A DNA stretch of 64,000 nt, taken from Seonamhaeicola maritimus (GTDB lineage Bacteria; Bacteroidota; Bacteroidia; Flavobacteriales; Flavobacteriaceae). Made by a program: the position numbers and the translations under genes. Every line of letters begins with the position of its first letter. The stretch's first letter is position 1. This document shows, piece after piece, positions 46,538 to 55,699 of the stretch. The notes under the pieces were generated by a model. That model had not been told where the DNA came from. It saw nothing but the letters and a program-made list of their open reading frames with translations, and searched no databases. The DNA lies in NCBI RefSeq assembly GCF_008056315.1, contig NZ_VRKQ01000008.1, positions 1,382,957 through 1,446,956 on the forward strand, given 5' to 3'.

Positions 46538-47020
46538 ATGAAAATAGCTAAGTGTTTCTTTTTTATTTTCTGTTTCATATGTTTTTCGGCAAAAGGACAG
46601 TCTAATATTGATTTTGGATTAAAAGGAGGTCTTAATTTGACATTCTTTAAAGTTACCGAATCTAGTTTTGGTTTTAATCAAGACACAGAAATTGGCTACT
46701 ACGGCGGTGCTTTTTTAGATTTTGAAATTGATGAAAGTTATTCTATTCAACCGGAGTTATTATTTATAGCTCTAAATGATTTTAAGTTTTTAAATGCACC
46801 CATTTATGTTAAATATGAAATTGCTAAAGGTTTAAACATTTTGGTAGGACCAAGTATAAACTACTTTTTCGATTTCTTCTCAAATAAATTAAAAATACGT
46901 GGTGATTTAAGTGCATCCTATAATTTTACAGGGGACTTAGATTTTCATATGAAATATGCCCTCGGTTTTGAGGAGCTTACTCCCAATAGCCTTTTTGTAG
47001 GAGTTGGTTTAAGATTATAA
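46538..47020 (+). CDS. Small outer-membrane beta-barrel protein
   Basis: 160 residues. A signal peptide ends near SAKGQ. The mature part is an eight-strand type barrel pattern (IDFGLKGGLNLTFFKV, YYGGAFLDFEIDESYSI, PIYVKYEIAKGLNILVG, terminal NSLFVGVGLRL) as in the porin-like or OmpA-type small barrels of Bacteroidota. No specific role can be stated. It follows aroQ by 13 bp and probably shares its transcript. Confidence 0.78.
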   Translation: MKIAKCFFFIFCFICFSAKGQSNIDFGLKGGLNLTFFKVTESSFGFNQDTEIGYYGGAFLDFEIDESYSIQPELLFIALNDFKFLNAPIYVKYEIAKGLNILVGPSINYFFDFFSNKLKIRGDLSASYNFTGDLDFHMKYALGFEELTPNSLFVGVGLRL

Positions 47021-47048
47021 AAGACCATTAAAAAATGCCATAAAACAA

Positions 47049-47077
47049 AAAAGTTCCGATTTCTCGGAACTTTTTAT
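47049..47077. terminator. Bidirectional terminator between the barrel gene and lpdA
   Basis: AAAAGTTCCGA pairs with TCGGAACTTTT around TTTC, with A- and T-runs. Confidence 0.85.
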
Positions 47078-47114
47078 ATCTAAAAATCTAAGTATTCTAA
47101 CTTATCTAATTTGT

Positions 47115-48491
47115 CTAAATATGGATACATTCATCATAAGCATCTGCAACAGCTTCCATTACCGCTTCACTCATTGTTGGGTGAGGATGAACTGCTTTTA
47201 ATACATCATGTCCTGTAGTTTCTAGTTTTCTAGCAACCACGGCTTCAGCAATCATATCGGTAACACCTGCACCAATCATGTGGCATCCTAACCATTCACC
47301 ATATTTTGCATCAAAGATTACTTTTACAAAACCATCTTTATTACCACCAGCACTTGCTTTACCAGAAGCAGAGAATGGGAATTTTCCAACTTTAATATCT
47401 AGACCTTTATCTTTTGCTTGTTGTTCTGTTAAACCAACAGAAGCTATTTCAGGAGAACAGTAAGTACATCCTGGGATGTTTCCGTAATCCAATGCCTCAA
47501 CATGATGTCCTGCTAGTTTTTCAACACATAAAATACCTTCAGCAGAAGCAACGTGAGCTAATGCTTGACCTGGAGTAACATCACCAATGGCATAATACCC
47601 AGGAATATTAGTTTGGTAAAAATCGTTCACTAATATTTTATCTCTGTCAACTACAATACCAACATCTTCTAAACCAATATTTTCAATATTTGTTTTAATT
47701 CCAACTGCAGATAAAACAACATCAGCCTCAAGAACTTCTTCGCCTTTTTTCGTTTTTACAGTTGCTTTAACCCCTTTACCAGAAGTATCAACACTAGTAA
47801 CTTCGGCAGAAGTCATAATCTTAATACCGCTCTTTTTAAAAGAACGTCCTAATTGTTTTGAAACTTCTTCGTCTTCAACTGGTACTATGTTTGGTAAATA
47901 TTCTACAATAGTTACTTCAGTTCCAATAGAATTATAGAAATAAGCAAACTCAACACCAATAGCACCAGAACCAACCACAATCATTTTCTTTGGTTGTTTT
48001 GGTAAGTTCATGGCTTCGCGGTAACCAATAACTTTTTTACCATCTTGAGGTAAACTTGGTAACTCACGAGAGCGTGCACCAGTAGCAATTATAATGTTAT
48101 CAGCACTATAAATGGTTCCATCAACATCAATCTTCTTACCTGGTTTTAAAGTTCCGTATCCTTTAATTACATCTATTTTGTTCTTTTTCATTAAGAACTC
48201 AATACCTTTACTCATACCATCAGCAACACCACGACTACGTTTTACTACTGCATCAAAATCATGTTCAGCCTCTTTGACTTTTAAACCATAATCTTCAGCA
48301 TGTTTCAGATATTCAAATACTTGAGCAGATTTTAAAAGGGCTTTTGTTGGAATACACCCCCAGTTTAAACATACACCTCCTAAGCTTTCTTTTTCTACAA
48401 CAGCAGTTTTAAAACCTAATTGAGATGCTCTAATTGCTGTTACATAACCACCTGGACCACTTCCAAGAACTATAATATCGTATTTACTCAT
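47115..48491 (-). CDS. lpdA: Dihydrolipoyl dehydrogenase (E3)
   Basis: 458 residues. It reoxidises lipoyl groups of 2-oxoacid dehydrogenase and glycine cleavage complexes with FAD and NAD+. Visible: FAD motif IIVLGSGPGGYVTAI, redox disulfide in GGVCLNWGCIPTKAL, NAD motif VVGSGAIGVEFAY, and the C-terminal His-Glu dyad in VHPHPTMSEAVMEAV. A TAAATTTG box upstream (48510-48517) could be the promoter. It is not linked to E1 or E2 genes here. Confidence 0.94.
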   Translation of the reverse strand: MSKYDIIVLGSGPGGYVTAIRASQLGFKTAVVEKESLGGVCLNWGCIPTKALLKSAQVFEYLKHAEDYGLKVKEAEHDFDAVVKRSRGVADGMSKGIEFLMKKNKIDVIKGYGTLKPGKKIDVDGTIYSADNIIIATGARSRELPSLPQDGKKVIGYREAMNLPKQPKKMIVVGSGAIGVEFAYFYNSIGTEVTIVEYLPNIVPVEDEEVSKQLGRSFKKSGIKIMTSAEVTSVDTSGKGVKATVKTKKGEEVLEADVVLSAVGIKTNIENIGLEDVGIVVDRDKILVNDFYQTNIPGYYAIGDVTPGQALAHVASAEGILCVEKLAGHHVEALDYGNIPGCTYCSPEIASVGLTEQQAKDKGLDIKVGKFPFSASGKASAGGNKDGFVKVIFDAKYGEWLGCHMIGAGVTDMIAEAVVARKLETTGHDVLKAVHPHPTMSEAVMEAVADAYDECIHI

Positions 48492-48509
48492 GTGTCAAAA
48501 TTTAAGCAG

Positions 48510-48517
48510 CAAATTTA
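48510..48517 (-). promoter_or_regulatory. Putative -7 promoter element of lpdA
   Basis: Minus-strand TAAATTTG matches TAnnTTTG, about 19 bases before the lpdA ATG. Confidence 0.45.
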
Positions 48518-48571
48518 CAAAATCGATTTTTAATAAAGAATTTAGAACCCTATAAAATTTGTATGATTTGT

Positions 48572-48579
48572 TACCTTTG
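48572..48579 (+). promoter_or_regulatory. Putative -7 promoter element of the NADH dehydrogenase gene
   Basis: TACCTTTG matches TAnnTTTG, 18 bases before the ATG at 48598; the -33 box is unclear. Confidence 0.45.
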
Positions 48580-48597
48580 TATAGCAAGCATTTTTAT

Positions 48598-49881
48598 ATG
48601 AATATTCCTAAGACGAGTTACCCTAGAATTGTTATTATTGGCGGCGGTTTTGCAGGTGTTGCATTGGCAAAAAAGTTATCAAAGCAAGAAGTTCAAGTGG
48701 TTTTATTAGATAAGCACAATTATCATACGTTCCAACCTTTACTGTATCAGGTGTCTACTGGTGGCCTAGAACCAGATTCTATAGCGTATCCTATAAGGAA
48801 GATTTTGAAAGACTTTCCTAACTTTTTTTTCAGATTAGCTAACGTTCAAGAAATTGATACCAAAAAGAATAAAGTAAAAACCAATATTGGTAATTTGAAG
48901 TTCGATTATTTGGTAATAGCTTCAGGTTCTAAAACAAATTATTTTGGTAACGCCGAAATTGAAAAACATAGTATGGCAATGAAAACCATACCACAATCAC
49001 TTAATTTGCGTAGTTTAATTCTTGAAAACTTTGAAGATGCTTTATTGACCTCAGATTTACATGAGCGCAACGCTTTAATGAATTTTGTGATTGTTGGAGG
49101 TGGACCAACAGGAGTAGAGCTTGCCGGTGCCCTTGCCGAAATTAAAAAAGGAATATTGCCAAAGGATTACCCAGATTTAGATACACGTTCGGCGCAAATT
49201 CACGTAGTGCAATCAGGTGATTGTATTTTAAAAGGGATGAGTTCTAAGGCTTCGCAAAAAGCTGAAGACTTTTTAGAAAAACTAGGTGTTAATATTTGGA
49301 AAAATGTTAGGGTTACAAATTATGATGGCAAAACTGTAACAACTAATACTGATTTAACTTTTGAAACAGCAACACTTATTTGGGCAGCTGGTGTTAAAGG
49401 TGCTACAATAAAAGGATTGGATAGTGAAGATTTTGTGACCAAAGGAAATCGTATTTTGGTAAATGAATTTAGTCAAGTAAAAGGGTTTAATCACATATTT
49501 GCAGCTGGTGATGTGGCATTCATGGAAACTAAAGATTTTCCTCGTGGGTTACCTATGATGGCGCAACCAGCTATTCAACAAGGGCAACAATTAGGAGATA
49601 ATTTGTTGAATGCGATAGAGAAAAAACCTATGAAACCTTTCACCTACAAAGATAAAGGTTTAATGGCTACTATTGGCAGAAACAAGGCCGTGGTTGATTT
49701 AGAGAAATGGAAGTTTCAAGGAGTTTTTGCTTGGTATGTTTGGATGTTTGTACATCTATTCTTTCTAATTGGTTTCAGAAATAGAATGGTGGTTTTTGTT
49801 AATTGGGTCTATAATTATGTGCGTTTTGATAGGGAAGCACGATTGATTATCCGTCCATTTAAAAAAAGAAACACGCTTTAG
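48598..49881 (+). CDS. Type II NADH dehydrogenase (NDH-2)
   Basis: 427 residues from the ATG at 48598; the upstream TTG at 48559 is rejected because a promoter box lies after it. It is a single-subunit flavoprotein that passes electrons from NADH to quinone without proton pumping. Motifs: FAD loop IVIIGGGFAGVALAKKL, NADH loop VIVGGGPTGVELAGALAE, and AAGDVAFMETKDFPRGLP. A C-terminal hydrophobic patch (VWMFVHLFFLIGFRNRMVVF) is typical for membrane attachment. It may contribute to respiratory NADH oxidation beside a Na+-pumping NQR usual in marine Flavobacteriia. Confidence 0.9.
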   Translation: MNIPKTSYPRIVIIGGGFAGVALAKKLSKQEVQVVLLDKHNYHTFQPLLYQVSTGGLEPDSIAYPIRKILKDFPNFFFRLANVQEIDTKKNKVKTNIGNLKFDYLVIASGSKTNYFGNAEIEKHSMAMKTIPQSLNLRSLILENFEDALLTSDLHERNALMNFVIVGGGPTGVELAGALAEIKKGILPKDYPDLDTRSAQIHVVQSGDCILKGMSSKASQKAEDFLEKLGVNIWKNVRVTNYDGKTVTTNTDLTFETATLIWAAGVKGATIKGLDSEDFVTKGNRILVNEFSQVKGFNHIFAAGDVAFMETKDFPRGLPMMAQPAIQQGQQLGDNLLNAIEKKPMKPFTYKDKGLMATIGRNKAVVDLEKWKFQGVFAWYVWMFVHLFFLIGFRNRMVVFVNWVYNYVRFDREARLIIRPFKKRNTL

Positions 49882-49988
49882 TTTTCATATGAAAGCTATT
49901 TCTTCATAAATTGGTAATAGTTAAACTGTTAATTATCAATTATTTTGATTAAATTGATAAACTATTAACCAATCAAATTTTATTTAAA

Positions 49989-50915
49989 ATGAAAAAACAT
50001 GTTATTATTATCATGCTACTTTCTGTGGCAGTAGTGTACTCTCAAAAAAAGAAAAATGGAACTGTTTATAATGAGCATCCAGCTATTGTAGCAGTCGAAG
50101 CAATGCAACAGGCCGATATTGCAGGTGATGTTGATAAAGTGGCCTCCTACCTTTCTGATGACTTTAAATCTATAAGCGGAACTACCCGTAATAAAGATGC
50201 AAAAGGGACTAACAAAGAAGACTTCTTAAAATGGGTGGAGAATAAACAAAAATGGGTTTCTTATGCAAGTTTAACACGTCATGGTGAAGCGTATCCAGAT
50301 GCAATTGAATATAAAGAAGGTGGAAAAGTTTGGGTACAAACTTGGACGTATTTACGAGGAATGCATAATGAAACTGGAGTAAAAATAGAAATGCCATTGC
50401 ACAATTTGTATCGTTTAAATGATGATAATAAGATTGAGCTGGCAATTAATTATAATTACCCTATAGGTACGGATATTAGAGATGCATTTGTTACCAGAAC
50501 CAATGGGGTTTTATTTAATCAGCATAAAAACATAAATACAGTAAGAAAAATGATGGGGGCACTTGAACATGGAGATGTTGAAAGAGGATTTAGTGACTTC
50601 ACGGAGGATGCAACCTTTAGAAATTTGGATATGCCTATAGGGAAAAGTCATACTCTTGAAGAAGAGAAAGCTGCTTTTAGTGGATTATTAGAACATTGGG
50701 AGATAGAAAGTATTGATGTTGTTGGTTATCCGGATTACTTAGAATACGAAATTGGAAATGGTAAAGTAGTTCAGTCTTGGTGGAAATTAAGATTAAAAAG
50801 TAAAAAAGACGGTAAAAAAGTTGTGTTACCTATTCATTTAGTAAATGACTTTAATGATGAAGGGAAGATGACCCAAGAGATGGGGTATTTTACAACGAAT
50901 GCTTTAAAGCAATAA
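49989..50915 (+). CDS. Secreted protein with two NTF2/SnoaL-like domains
   Basis: 308 residues with a signal peptide (IIIMLLSVAVVYSQ). It has two related ~120-residue domains with the cone-shaped SnoaL/NTF2 pattern: VEAMQQADIAGDVDKVASYL and ARG-type strand VWVQTWTYLRGMH in the first, MMGALEHGDVERGFSDFTED and VVQSWWKLRLKSKKDG in the second. Function is unknown; such folds serve as enzymes or ligand-binding scaffolds. It stands alone between NDH-2 and a terminator. Confidence 0.75.
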   Translation: MKKHVIIIMLLSVAVVYSQKKKNGTVYNEHPAIVAVEAMQQADIAGDVDKVASYLSDDFKSISGTTRNKDAKGTNKEDFLKWVENKQKWVSYASLTRHGEAYPDAIEYKEGGKVWVQTWTYLRGMHNETGVKIEMPLHNLYRLNDDNKIELAINYNYPIGTDIRDAFVTRTNGVLFNQHKNINTVRKMMGALEHGDVERGFSDFTEDATFRNLDMPIGKSHTLEEEKAAFSGLLEHWEIESIDVVGYPDYLEYEIGNGKVVQSWWKLRLKSKKDGKKVVLPIHLVNDFNDEGKMTQEMGYFTTNALKQ

Positions 50916-50929
50916 TACCAACCAATAGA

Positions 50930-50960
50930 AAAAAACTCCTTTAATTTAAAGGAGTTTTTT
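50930..50960. terminator. Bidirectional terminator after the NTF2-like gene
   Basis: AAAACTCCTTTAA and TTTAAAGGAGTTTT form a long stem with A- and T-runs on both sides, between convergent genes. Confidence 0.85.
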
Positions 50961-50964
50961 AGTT

Positions 50965-51516
50965 TTATAAGTCATCAGTAAAATGGCGTTTGCCTTTTTC
51001 TTTGTTGAATTTTTTTCTGTTATAACTTTTTGATGCTCCTTTCGGTATAGATAAAGAATCCCAATGTTCACCTTTGATCAATTTCCCTAAAAATACAATT
51101 TGCCCAACATGGTAGGAGTAATGCGCTAATTGGCGGTTAATGGCCTCGGTTACTGTATGTCCCTGGTTTCTAATATAAACGATGCGTTCTAAATCTTCTA
51201 CAGTTGAAGCCTCAATAGCATTAAAAAGACATGCCCAACCATTATTCCAATTTTCCACCAATTCATCTTTTGAAGTAAAGGTGTCTTCAAATTCAGAATC
51301 TCGATCTCTCCATGATTTTTCACCATCTTCAGTTAAAAAGTTAGTCCATCTACTTCGCATATTGCCAACTAAATGTTTAACAATGATTGATACGGAATTA
51401 GAATCTCGCATAAGCTCCTTTTGTAATTCTTCAAAACTTAGGGCTTCAATAGTCTTATCGCTTAAGCTTTTATAATACCTAAATTGTTTAATTACACTAG
51501 ACAAGTAGCTCTCCAT
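50965..51516 (-). CDS. DUF1572 / DinB-like protein
   Basis: 183 residues forming a four-helix DinB-like fold. Possible metal ligands are His in SIIVKHLVGNMRSRW and the HYSYHVGQI motif. The pattern matches DUF1572. It may act as a thiol-dependent transferase or metal protein, but its role is unproven. Only 3 bp separate the stop of msrB and its start on the same strand, so the two are co-transcribed. The C-terminus is strongly basic (KSYNRKKFNKEKGKRHF). Confidence 0.82.
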   Translation of the reverse strand: MESYLSSVIKQFRYYKSLSDKTIEALSFEELQKELMRDSNSVSIIVKHLVGNMRSRWTNFLTEDGEKSWRDRDSEFEDTFTSKDELVENWNNGWACLFNAIEASTVEDLERIVYIRNQGHTVTEAINRQLAHYSYHVGQIVFLGKLIKGEHWDSLSIPKGASKSYNRKKFNKEKGKRHFTDDL

Positions 51517-51519
51517 AAA

Positions 51520-51999
51520 TTATTTTTTTGGAATGAATTTGAGGGAGACTCCGTTAACACAATGTCGTATTCCAGTAGTTTCTTTTGGGCCATCGTTAAA
51601 CATATGACCTAAATGTCCGCCACAGGTAGCGCAGTGTTCTTCAGTTCTTGCATAACCTATATTATGGTCAGTTGAAAATGCCACATTACCTTTTATTTCT
51701 CTGTCAAAACTGGGCCAGCCGCTACCAGAATCATACTTGTGTTCACTTTTAAATAATGGAGTTTCACAGGCTTTACAGACATAAGTACCTTGTTTATAAT
51801 TCTTATTAAAAGGACTTGAAAAACGCTGCTCGGTACCGGCCTTTCTAAGTACATAATACTCTGTGTCCGTTAACTGAGATTTCCATTCTTCGTCAGTTTT
51901 TGTGATTTTGAATGTTTCAATCTTCCTTTTACCCTTTTGAGCAGTAATGTTGCAGCTAAAAAGACTGCAACATATAAATAGTATTACTAGCTTTTTCAT
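51520..51999 (-). CDS. msrB: Peptide-methionine (R)-S-oxide reductase MsrB, secreted
   Basis: 159 residues. N-terminal signal peptide with lipobox-like LFSCN. MsrB reduces methionine-R-sulfoxide in proteins. Zinc Cys pairs in YVCKACETPLF and HCATCGGHLGH, substrate motif GSGWPSFDREI, and the catalytic Cys in GIRHCVNGVSLKF. Export predicts repair of envelope proteins. It is followed 3 bp later by the DUF1572 gene. Confidence 0.92.
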   Translation of the reverse strand: MKKLVILFICCSLFSCNITAQKGKRKIETFKITKTDEEWKSQLTDTEYYVLRKAGTEQRFSSPFNKNYKQGTYVCKACETPLFKSEHKYDSGSGWPSFDREIKGNVAFSTDHNIGYARTEEHCATCGGHLGHMFNDGPKETTGIRHCVNGVSLKFIPKK

Positions 52000-52162
52000 T
52001 CTTAAAAAATTTTTCTTTTAAAATCTGTCGATTCTAAGAAGTAAACATAACGAAGTATTTAAGTTTATTTGCTAAAACCCATGTGACAAATAAAAATTAT
52101 GTGTGTCATAAAATTATGAAGGTACAATTTTTGTATTTTTATAATAAATAAATTTACTTAAG

Positions 52163-52981
52163 ATGAAACTTAAAAATACTTTAATATTATTAGGAGTTGT
52201 TGCTATTTTTTATGCCTGTGCTACAAATCCATTTACACAAAAAAAGACTTTGGCCTTGGTGCCAAATTCTCAATTGTTTCCAACGGCTTTTGCTCAGTAT
52301 GATCAGTTTTTAACTGAGAATAAAGTGCTTAAAGGAACAAAGGATGCTGAAATGATAACTAAGGTAGGGCAACGAATTGCTGTAGCAGCAGAACGTTGGT
52401 TAGATGCTAATGGGCATCAAGGATATTTAAAAGATTACAAATGGGAGTATAACCTTGTTGATGATAAAACGGTTAATGCATGGTGCATGCCAGGAGGAAA
52501 GATAGTGTTCTACACAGGTATATTACCAATAGCAAAAGGAGAAACAGGTGTTGCGGCTATTATGGGACATGAAGTAGCGCATGCTTTGGCCAATCATGGG
52601 CAACAGCGTATGAGTGCTGCCTATATACAAGCTGGTGTAGCTGTTGCAGGAAATATTGCTATTAAGGATGAAAAAGACAGAAATGCATTCAATCAATATT
52701 ATGGTGTTGGATCTCAAGTAGGAGTAATGTTGCCATTTAGTAGAAGTCATGAGTCTGAGGCAGATAAAATTGGACTTTATTTAATGGCGATTGCAGGTTA
52801 TAATCCAGATGAGGCTTCATTATTATGGGAACGTATGAAAGCAAATAGCGGAGGAAAAGCGCCACCAGAAATTTTAAGTACGCACCCTTCAAATGATTCT
52901 CGTATTGCACACCTCAAGGCTTTAGCGCCAAAAGCAAAAGAAGAAGCTGCAAAATTTGGGATTACATCTTTCAGGAAATAG
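52163..52981 (+). CDS. M48 family metalloprotease, lipoprotein
   Basis: 272 residues. Lipobox IFYAC. Zinc site HEVAH at 136-140 in AAIMGHEVAHALANHGQQR, third ligand in SRSHESEADKIGLYLM. It is of the BepA/LoiP type, a periplasmic protease that guards outer-membrane protein assembly, but without the TPR domain of BepA. It stands alone, ahead of a transporter gene 61 bp downstream. Confidence 0.88.
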   Translation: MKLKNTLILLGVVAIFYACATNPFTQKKTLALVPNSQLFPTAFAQYDQFLTENKVLKGTKDAEMITKVGQRIAVAAERWLDANGHQGYLKDYKWEYNLVDDKTVNAWCMPGGKIVFYTGILPIAKGETGVAAIMGHEVAHALANHGQQRMSAAYIQAGVAVAGNIAIKDEKDRNAFNQYYGVGSQVGVMLPFSRSHESEADKIGLYLMAIAGYNPDEASLLWERMKANSGGKAPPEILSTHPSNDSRIAHLKALAPKAKEEAAKFGITSFRK

Positions 52982-53042
52982 TTTTTCTTAAAATATATTT
53001 GATTACTTTAGAAGCTGCTCATAAAAGGGCAGCTTTTTAATT

Positions 53043-54344
53043 ATGACAGTTTTAAAAAAGGGGAGTAAAAAACTACTTAATGCTTGGGCATTTTATGATT
53101 GGGCAAATTCGGTTTATACCTTAACAATTGCATCTTCAATTTTCCCATTATTTTATGAGTCGTTATTTGAAACTAAAGAAACTTTGGTTTCGGCTTTTGG
53201 TTTTGAAATGAAACAAACTGTATTGATAGAAATTGTAACAGCTTTTACTTTTTTAGTCGTTGCTTTTTCCTCTCCAATTTTGTCAGGTATTGCTGATTAT
53301 GTTGGTAATAAGAAAAATTTCATGAAGTTTTTCTGTTATTTAGGTAGCCTAGGTTGTATTGGCTTGTACTTTTTTGATTTAGATTATATACATGTTAGTG
53401 TCCTTTTTTATTTTATGGGTTTAATAGGCTATTGGGGTAGTTTGGTCTTTTATAATTCGTATTTACCTGATATTGCCTTTGAAGATCAACAAGATAGTAT
53501 TAGTGCTAAAGGGTTTTCAATGGGTTATATAGGAAGTGTGCTTTTACTTATAGTTAATTTAATAATGGTTATGAGTCAGGATGCAATTGAGGATCAAATA
53601 GAAATGATGAAGTATTCTTTTATAACTGTTGGTATTTGGTGGGCGTTATTTAGTCAATACACATTTTATATTTTACCAAAAGGAACTTCTACTGGACATA
53701 AAGTAACTAAAGATGTTATTTTTAACGGATTTAGAGAGTTACAGCAAGTGTGGAAACAATTAAAGGGAAATTTAAGACTGAAGCGTTATTTGTACGCTTT
53801 TTTCGTGTTTAGTATGGCAGTACAAACCATTATGCTCATGGCGGTGTATTTTGGCAAACAGGAAATTGCGTGGGAAAATAATAGTGAGAAAACAATTGGT
53901 TTAATTGTTAGTATTTTGGTTATTCAAATAGTAGCTATTTTGGGTGCAGTTATTACTTCAAGAGCTTCTAAAAAATTTGGTAACATAAAGACACTTATTG
54001 TCATTAATTTTATTTGGATGTGCCTTTGTTTCTATGCTTATTTTATGATTACCCCGAACGAGTTTTATGTTGCGGCAGCTTTAGTTGGTTTGGTTATGGG
54101 TGGAGTCCAATCTTTAGCAAGATCGACCTATTCTAAATTCTTGCCAGAAACCGAAGACACAACTTCTTACTTTAGTTTTTACGATGTAGCCGAAAAAGTA
54201 GGTATTGTAATCGGTATGTCTATTTTCGCTATTGTAGATCAGGTCAGTAATATGAGAGATGCAATACTGTTTTTGTTCGTTTTCTTTTTAGGGGGTATTA
54301 TTTTGTTGTTTAGAGTACCTAAAGAAAGAGTTCAGATTCAATAA
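53043..54344 (+). CDS. MFS transporter of the UMF1 / Atg22-like family
   Basis: 433 residues with about 12 membrane helices. The family marker LLNAWAFYDWANSVYTLTI is at the start, followed by LSGIADYVGNKKNFM and, later, ALVGLVMGGVQSLARSTYSK with the FLPETEDTTSYFSFYDVAEK motif. UMF1 proteins export amino acids or small metabolites in yeast; the bacterial substrate is unknown. A terminator follows, so it is monocistronic or coupled to the M48 gene. Confidence 0.88.
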   Translation: MTVLKKGSKKLLNAWAFYDWANSVYTLTIASSIFPLFYESLFETKETLVSAFGFEMKQTVLIEIVTAFTFLVVAFSSPILSGIADYVGNKKNFMKFFCYLGSLGCIGLYFFDLDYIHVSVLFYFMGLIGYWGSLVFYNSYLPDIAFEDQQDSISAKGFSMGYIGSVLLLIVNLIMVMSQDAIEDQIEMMKYSFITVGIWWALFSQYTFYILPKGTSTGHKVTKDVIFNGFRELQQVWKQLKGNLRLKRYLYAFFVFSMAVQTIMLMAVYFGKQEIAWENNSEKTIGLIVSILVIQIVAILGAVITSRASKKFGNIKTLIVINFIWMCLCFYAYFMITPNEFYVAAALVGLVMGGVQSLARSTYSKFLPETEDTTSYFSFYDVAEKVGIVIGMSIFAIVDQVSNMRDAILFLFVFFLGGIILLFRVPKERVQIQ

Positions 54345-54380
54345 AAAAAAAGTCGCTCATGGATATGAACGACCTTTTTA
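54345..54380. terminator. Bidirectional terminator after the MFS gene
   Basis: AAAGTCG-c-TCAT and ATGA-a-CGACCTTT form a stem with one mismatch around GGAT, with A- and T-runs. Confidence 0.7.
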
Positions 54381-54399
54381 TTTTGATTGATGAAATACT

Positions 54400-55122
54400 C
54401 TAGTTTGCTTTTATGGTGCCAGACCCCGCTACTTTGGTATCTTTCTCCGGGCTTCCTATATACTTAATATCACCAGATCCTGCTACTCTTGCTTTTAGAT
54501 TTTCATTACTTACTACTTCGGCATCTCCTGATCCTGCAACAGAAACTTCGGTATTATTTGCTTGTAAATCAAATCCATGAAAATCTCCAGAACCAGCTAT
54601 TTTAACTTCTAATTTATTTGTGTTACCTTTTAATTTCATATCACCAGAACCAGCAATTGCTGCTTTAACAGAATTTGTTTTAAGATCTAAACTAACGTCT
54701 CCAGAGCCTGCTAAAGAAACATCTAATTTGTTAGTAGTTATTTGAGCCTTACTAATTAAATCACCAGAACCAGCTAAAGATACATTATCAACATCTTTAA
54801 ACGGAATTGTAACTGTAATACCTTTACTAGAACTGATATTAGTGCCATTCTTAACTTTTACTATAAGGTTGTTATTTTTAATTTCGGTAATTACGTATTC
54901 CAGTATGTTGGAGTCTCCTTCTAGTTTTAGTGCACCTTCATTACCTGAAACTAAAATAAAATCCATCGATCCAGCGCATTTAATACCATCGTAGTCTCCT
55001 ATGTTTCTCGTTTCTGTAATAATGTTTCCGTTTCCTTTAACTTTTTTGCTTCCCCAAATTTGGGCATTAATAGTGCTAACAAATATTAGCGATAAGATTA
55101 ATAATGTAGTCGTTTTTTTCAT
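54400..55122 (-). CDS. GIN-domain (DUF2807) secreted protein
   Basis: 240 residues with a signal peptide (ILSLIFVSTINAQ). The whole mature part is a DUF2807 / head GIN domain: a tandem beta unit of about 20 residues that repeats AGSGD (LAGSGDLIS, LAGSGDVSL, IAGSGDMKL, IAGSGDFHG, VAGSGDAEV, VAGSGDIKY), six exact and two degenerate copies, a pattern that suggests a right-handed beta helix. It is presumably an adhesin-like or envelope scaffold; function unproven. It is the last gene of the sigma factor operon (10 bp gap). Confidence 0.85.
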   Translation of the reverse strand: MKKTTTLLILSLIFVSTINAQIWGSKKVKGNGNIITETRNIGDYDGIKCAGSMDFILVSGNEGALKLEGDSNILEYVITEIKNNNLIVKVKNGTNISSSKGITVTIPFKDVDNVSLAGSGDLISKAQITTNKLDVSLAGSGDVSLDLKTNSVKAAIAGSGDMKLKGNTNKLEVKIAGSGDFHGFDLQANNTEVSVAGSGDAEVVSNENLKARVAGSGDIKYIGSPEKDTKVAGSGTIKAN

Positions 55123-55132
55123 GATTTTAATT

Positions 55133-55687
55133 TTATATTATATTTTGGTTGGTGTTGGTTTGTTTTAATTCTTCAATTTTATCTTTGGTTTCTTCTAGAA
55201 CATCAATTCTTTTTTGAAAATTTAGAATCATTGCTGAAAGAACTAGTTCATCATTAGGATTCTCTTTTAGCCCAATAATTAATTGTTTGTAGTTTTCCTC
55301 CAACAGTTTTATTTCAAATAAGGCATCTACTATTAACTCCTGATATTCCGGCATTTTCTCACTATTTAAATTCTCTAATTCTTTGGTGAGTGATACCAAG
55401 AATATCGATTCTGTTTCAGCCATTTCAGGAGAAATACTAGCGAGATCAGGAACTTTATATTCTTGTGGTGAATTAAAAACAAAGGTTGCTAGAAGTGCTA
55501 CAGTAGCAGCTACACCAACTAAAGGTTTCCATAATCTACGCCATTTACTATCTTTTTTATTCAATGAGAGCGCTCCTTGGTTATTTAGTTTATCTAGAAA
55601 ACGTTGTGAATGATTAGCATCTGGATGCTCAATGTCAAACTCATTTTCTAGTCTGCTAAATAGTTTTTCAATATTATCGTTACTCAT
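55133..55687 (-). CDS. Anti-sigma-like membrane protein of the ECF operon
   Basis: 184 residues. A short cytoplasmic N-terminal part (KLFSRLENEFDIEHPDANHS), one membrane helix at about 50-66 (LVGVAATVALLATFVF) and a C-terminal outer part with long helices (LTKELENLNSEKMPEYQEL). The layout is that of an anti-sigma factor, but no zinc-finger (HxxxCxxC) is present. Its position 12 bp after the sigma gene supports the assignment. Confidence 0.72.
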   Translation of the reverse strand: MSNDNIEKLFSRLENEFDIEHPDANHSQRFLDKLNNQGALSLNKKDSKWRRLWKPLVGVAATVALLATFVFNSPQEYKVPDLASISPEMAETESIFLVSLTKELENLNSEKMPEYQELIVDALFEIKLLEENYKQLIIGLKENPNDELVLSAMILNFQKRIDVLEETKDKIEELKQTNTNQNII

Positions 55688-55699
55688 AATCTTTCCGTA

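Noticed and set aside
54400-55122. Direct DNA repeats in the GIN-domain gene as a CRISPR or mobile repeat
   Set aside because: The repeats are in frame and encode the AGSGD units; there are no unique spacers or cas genes.
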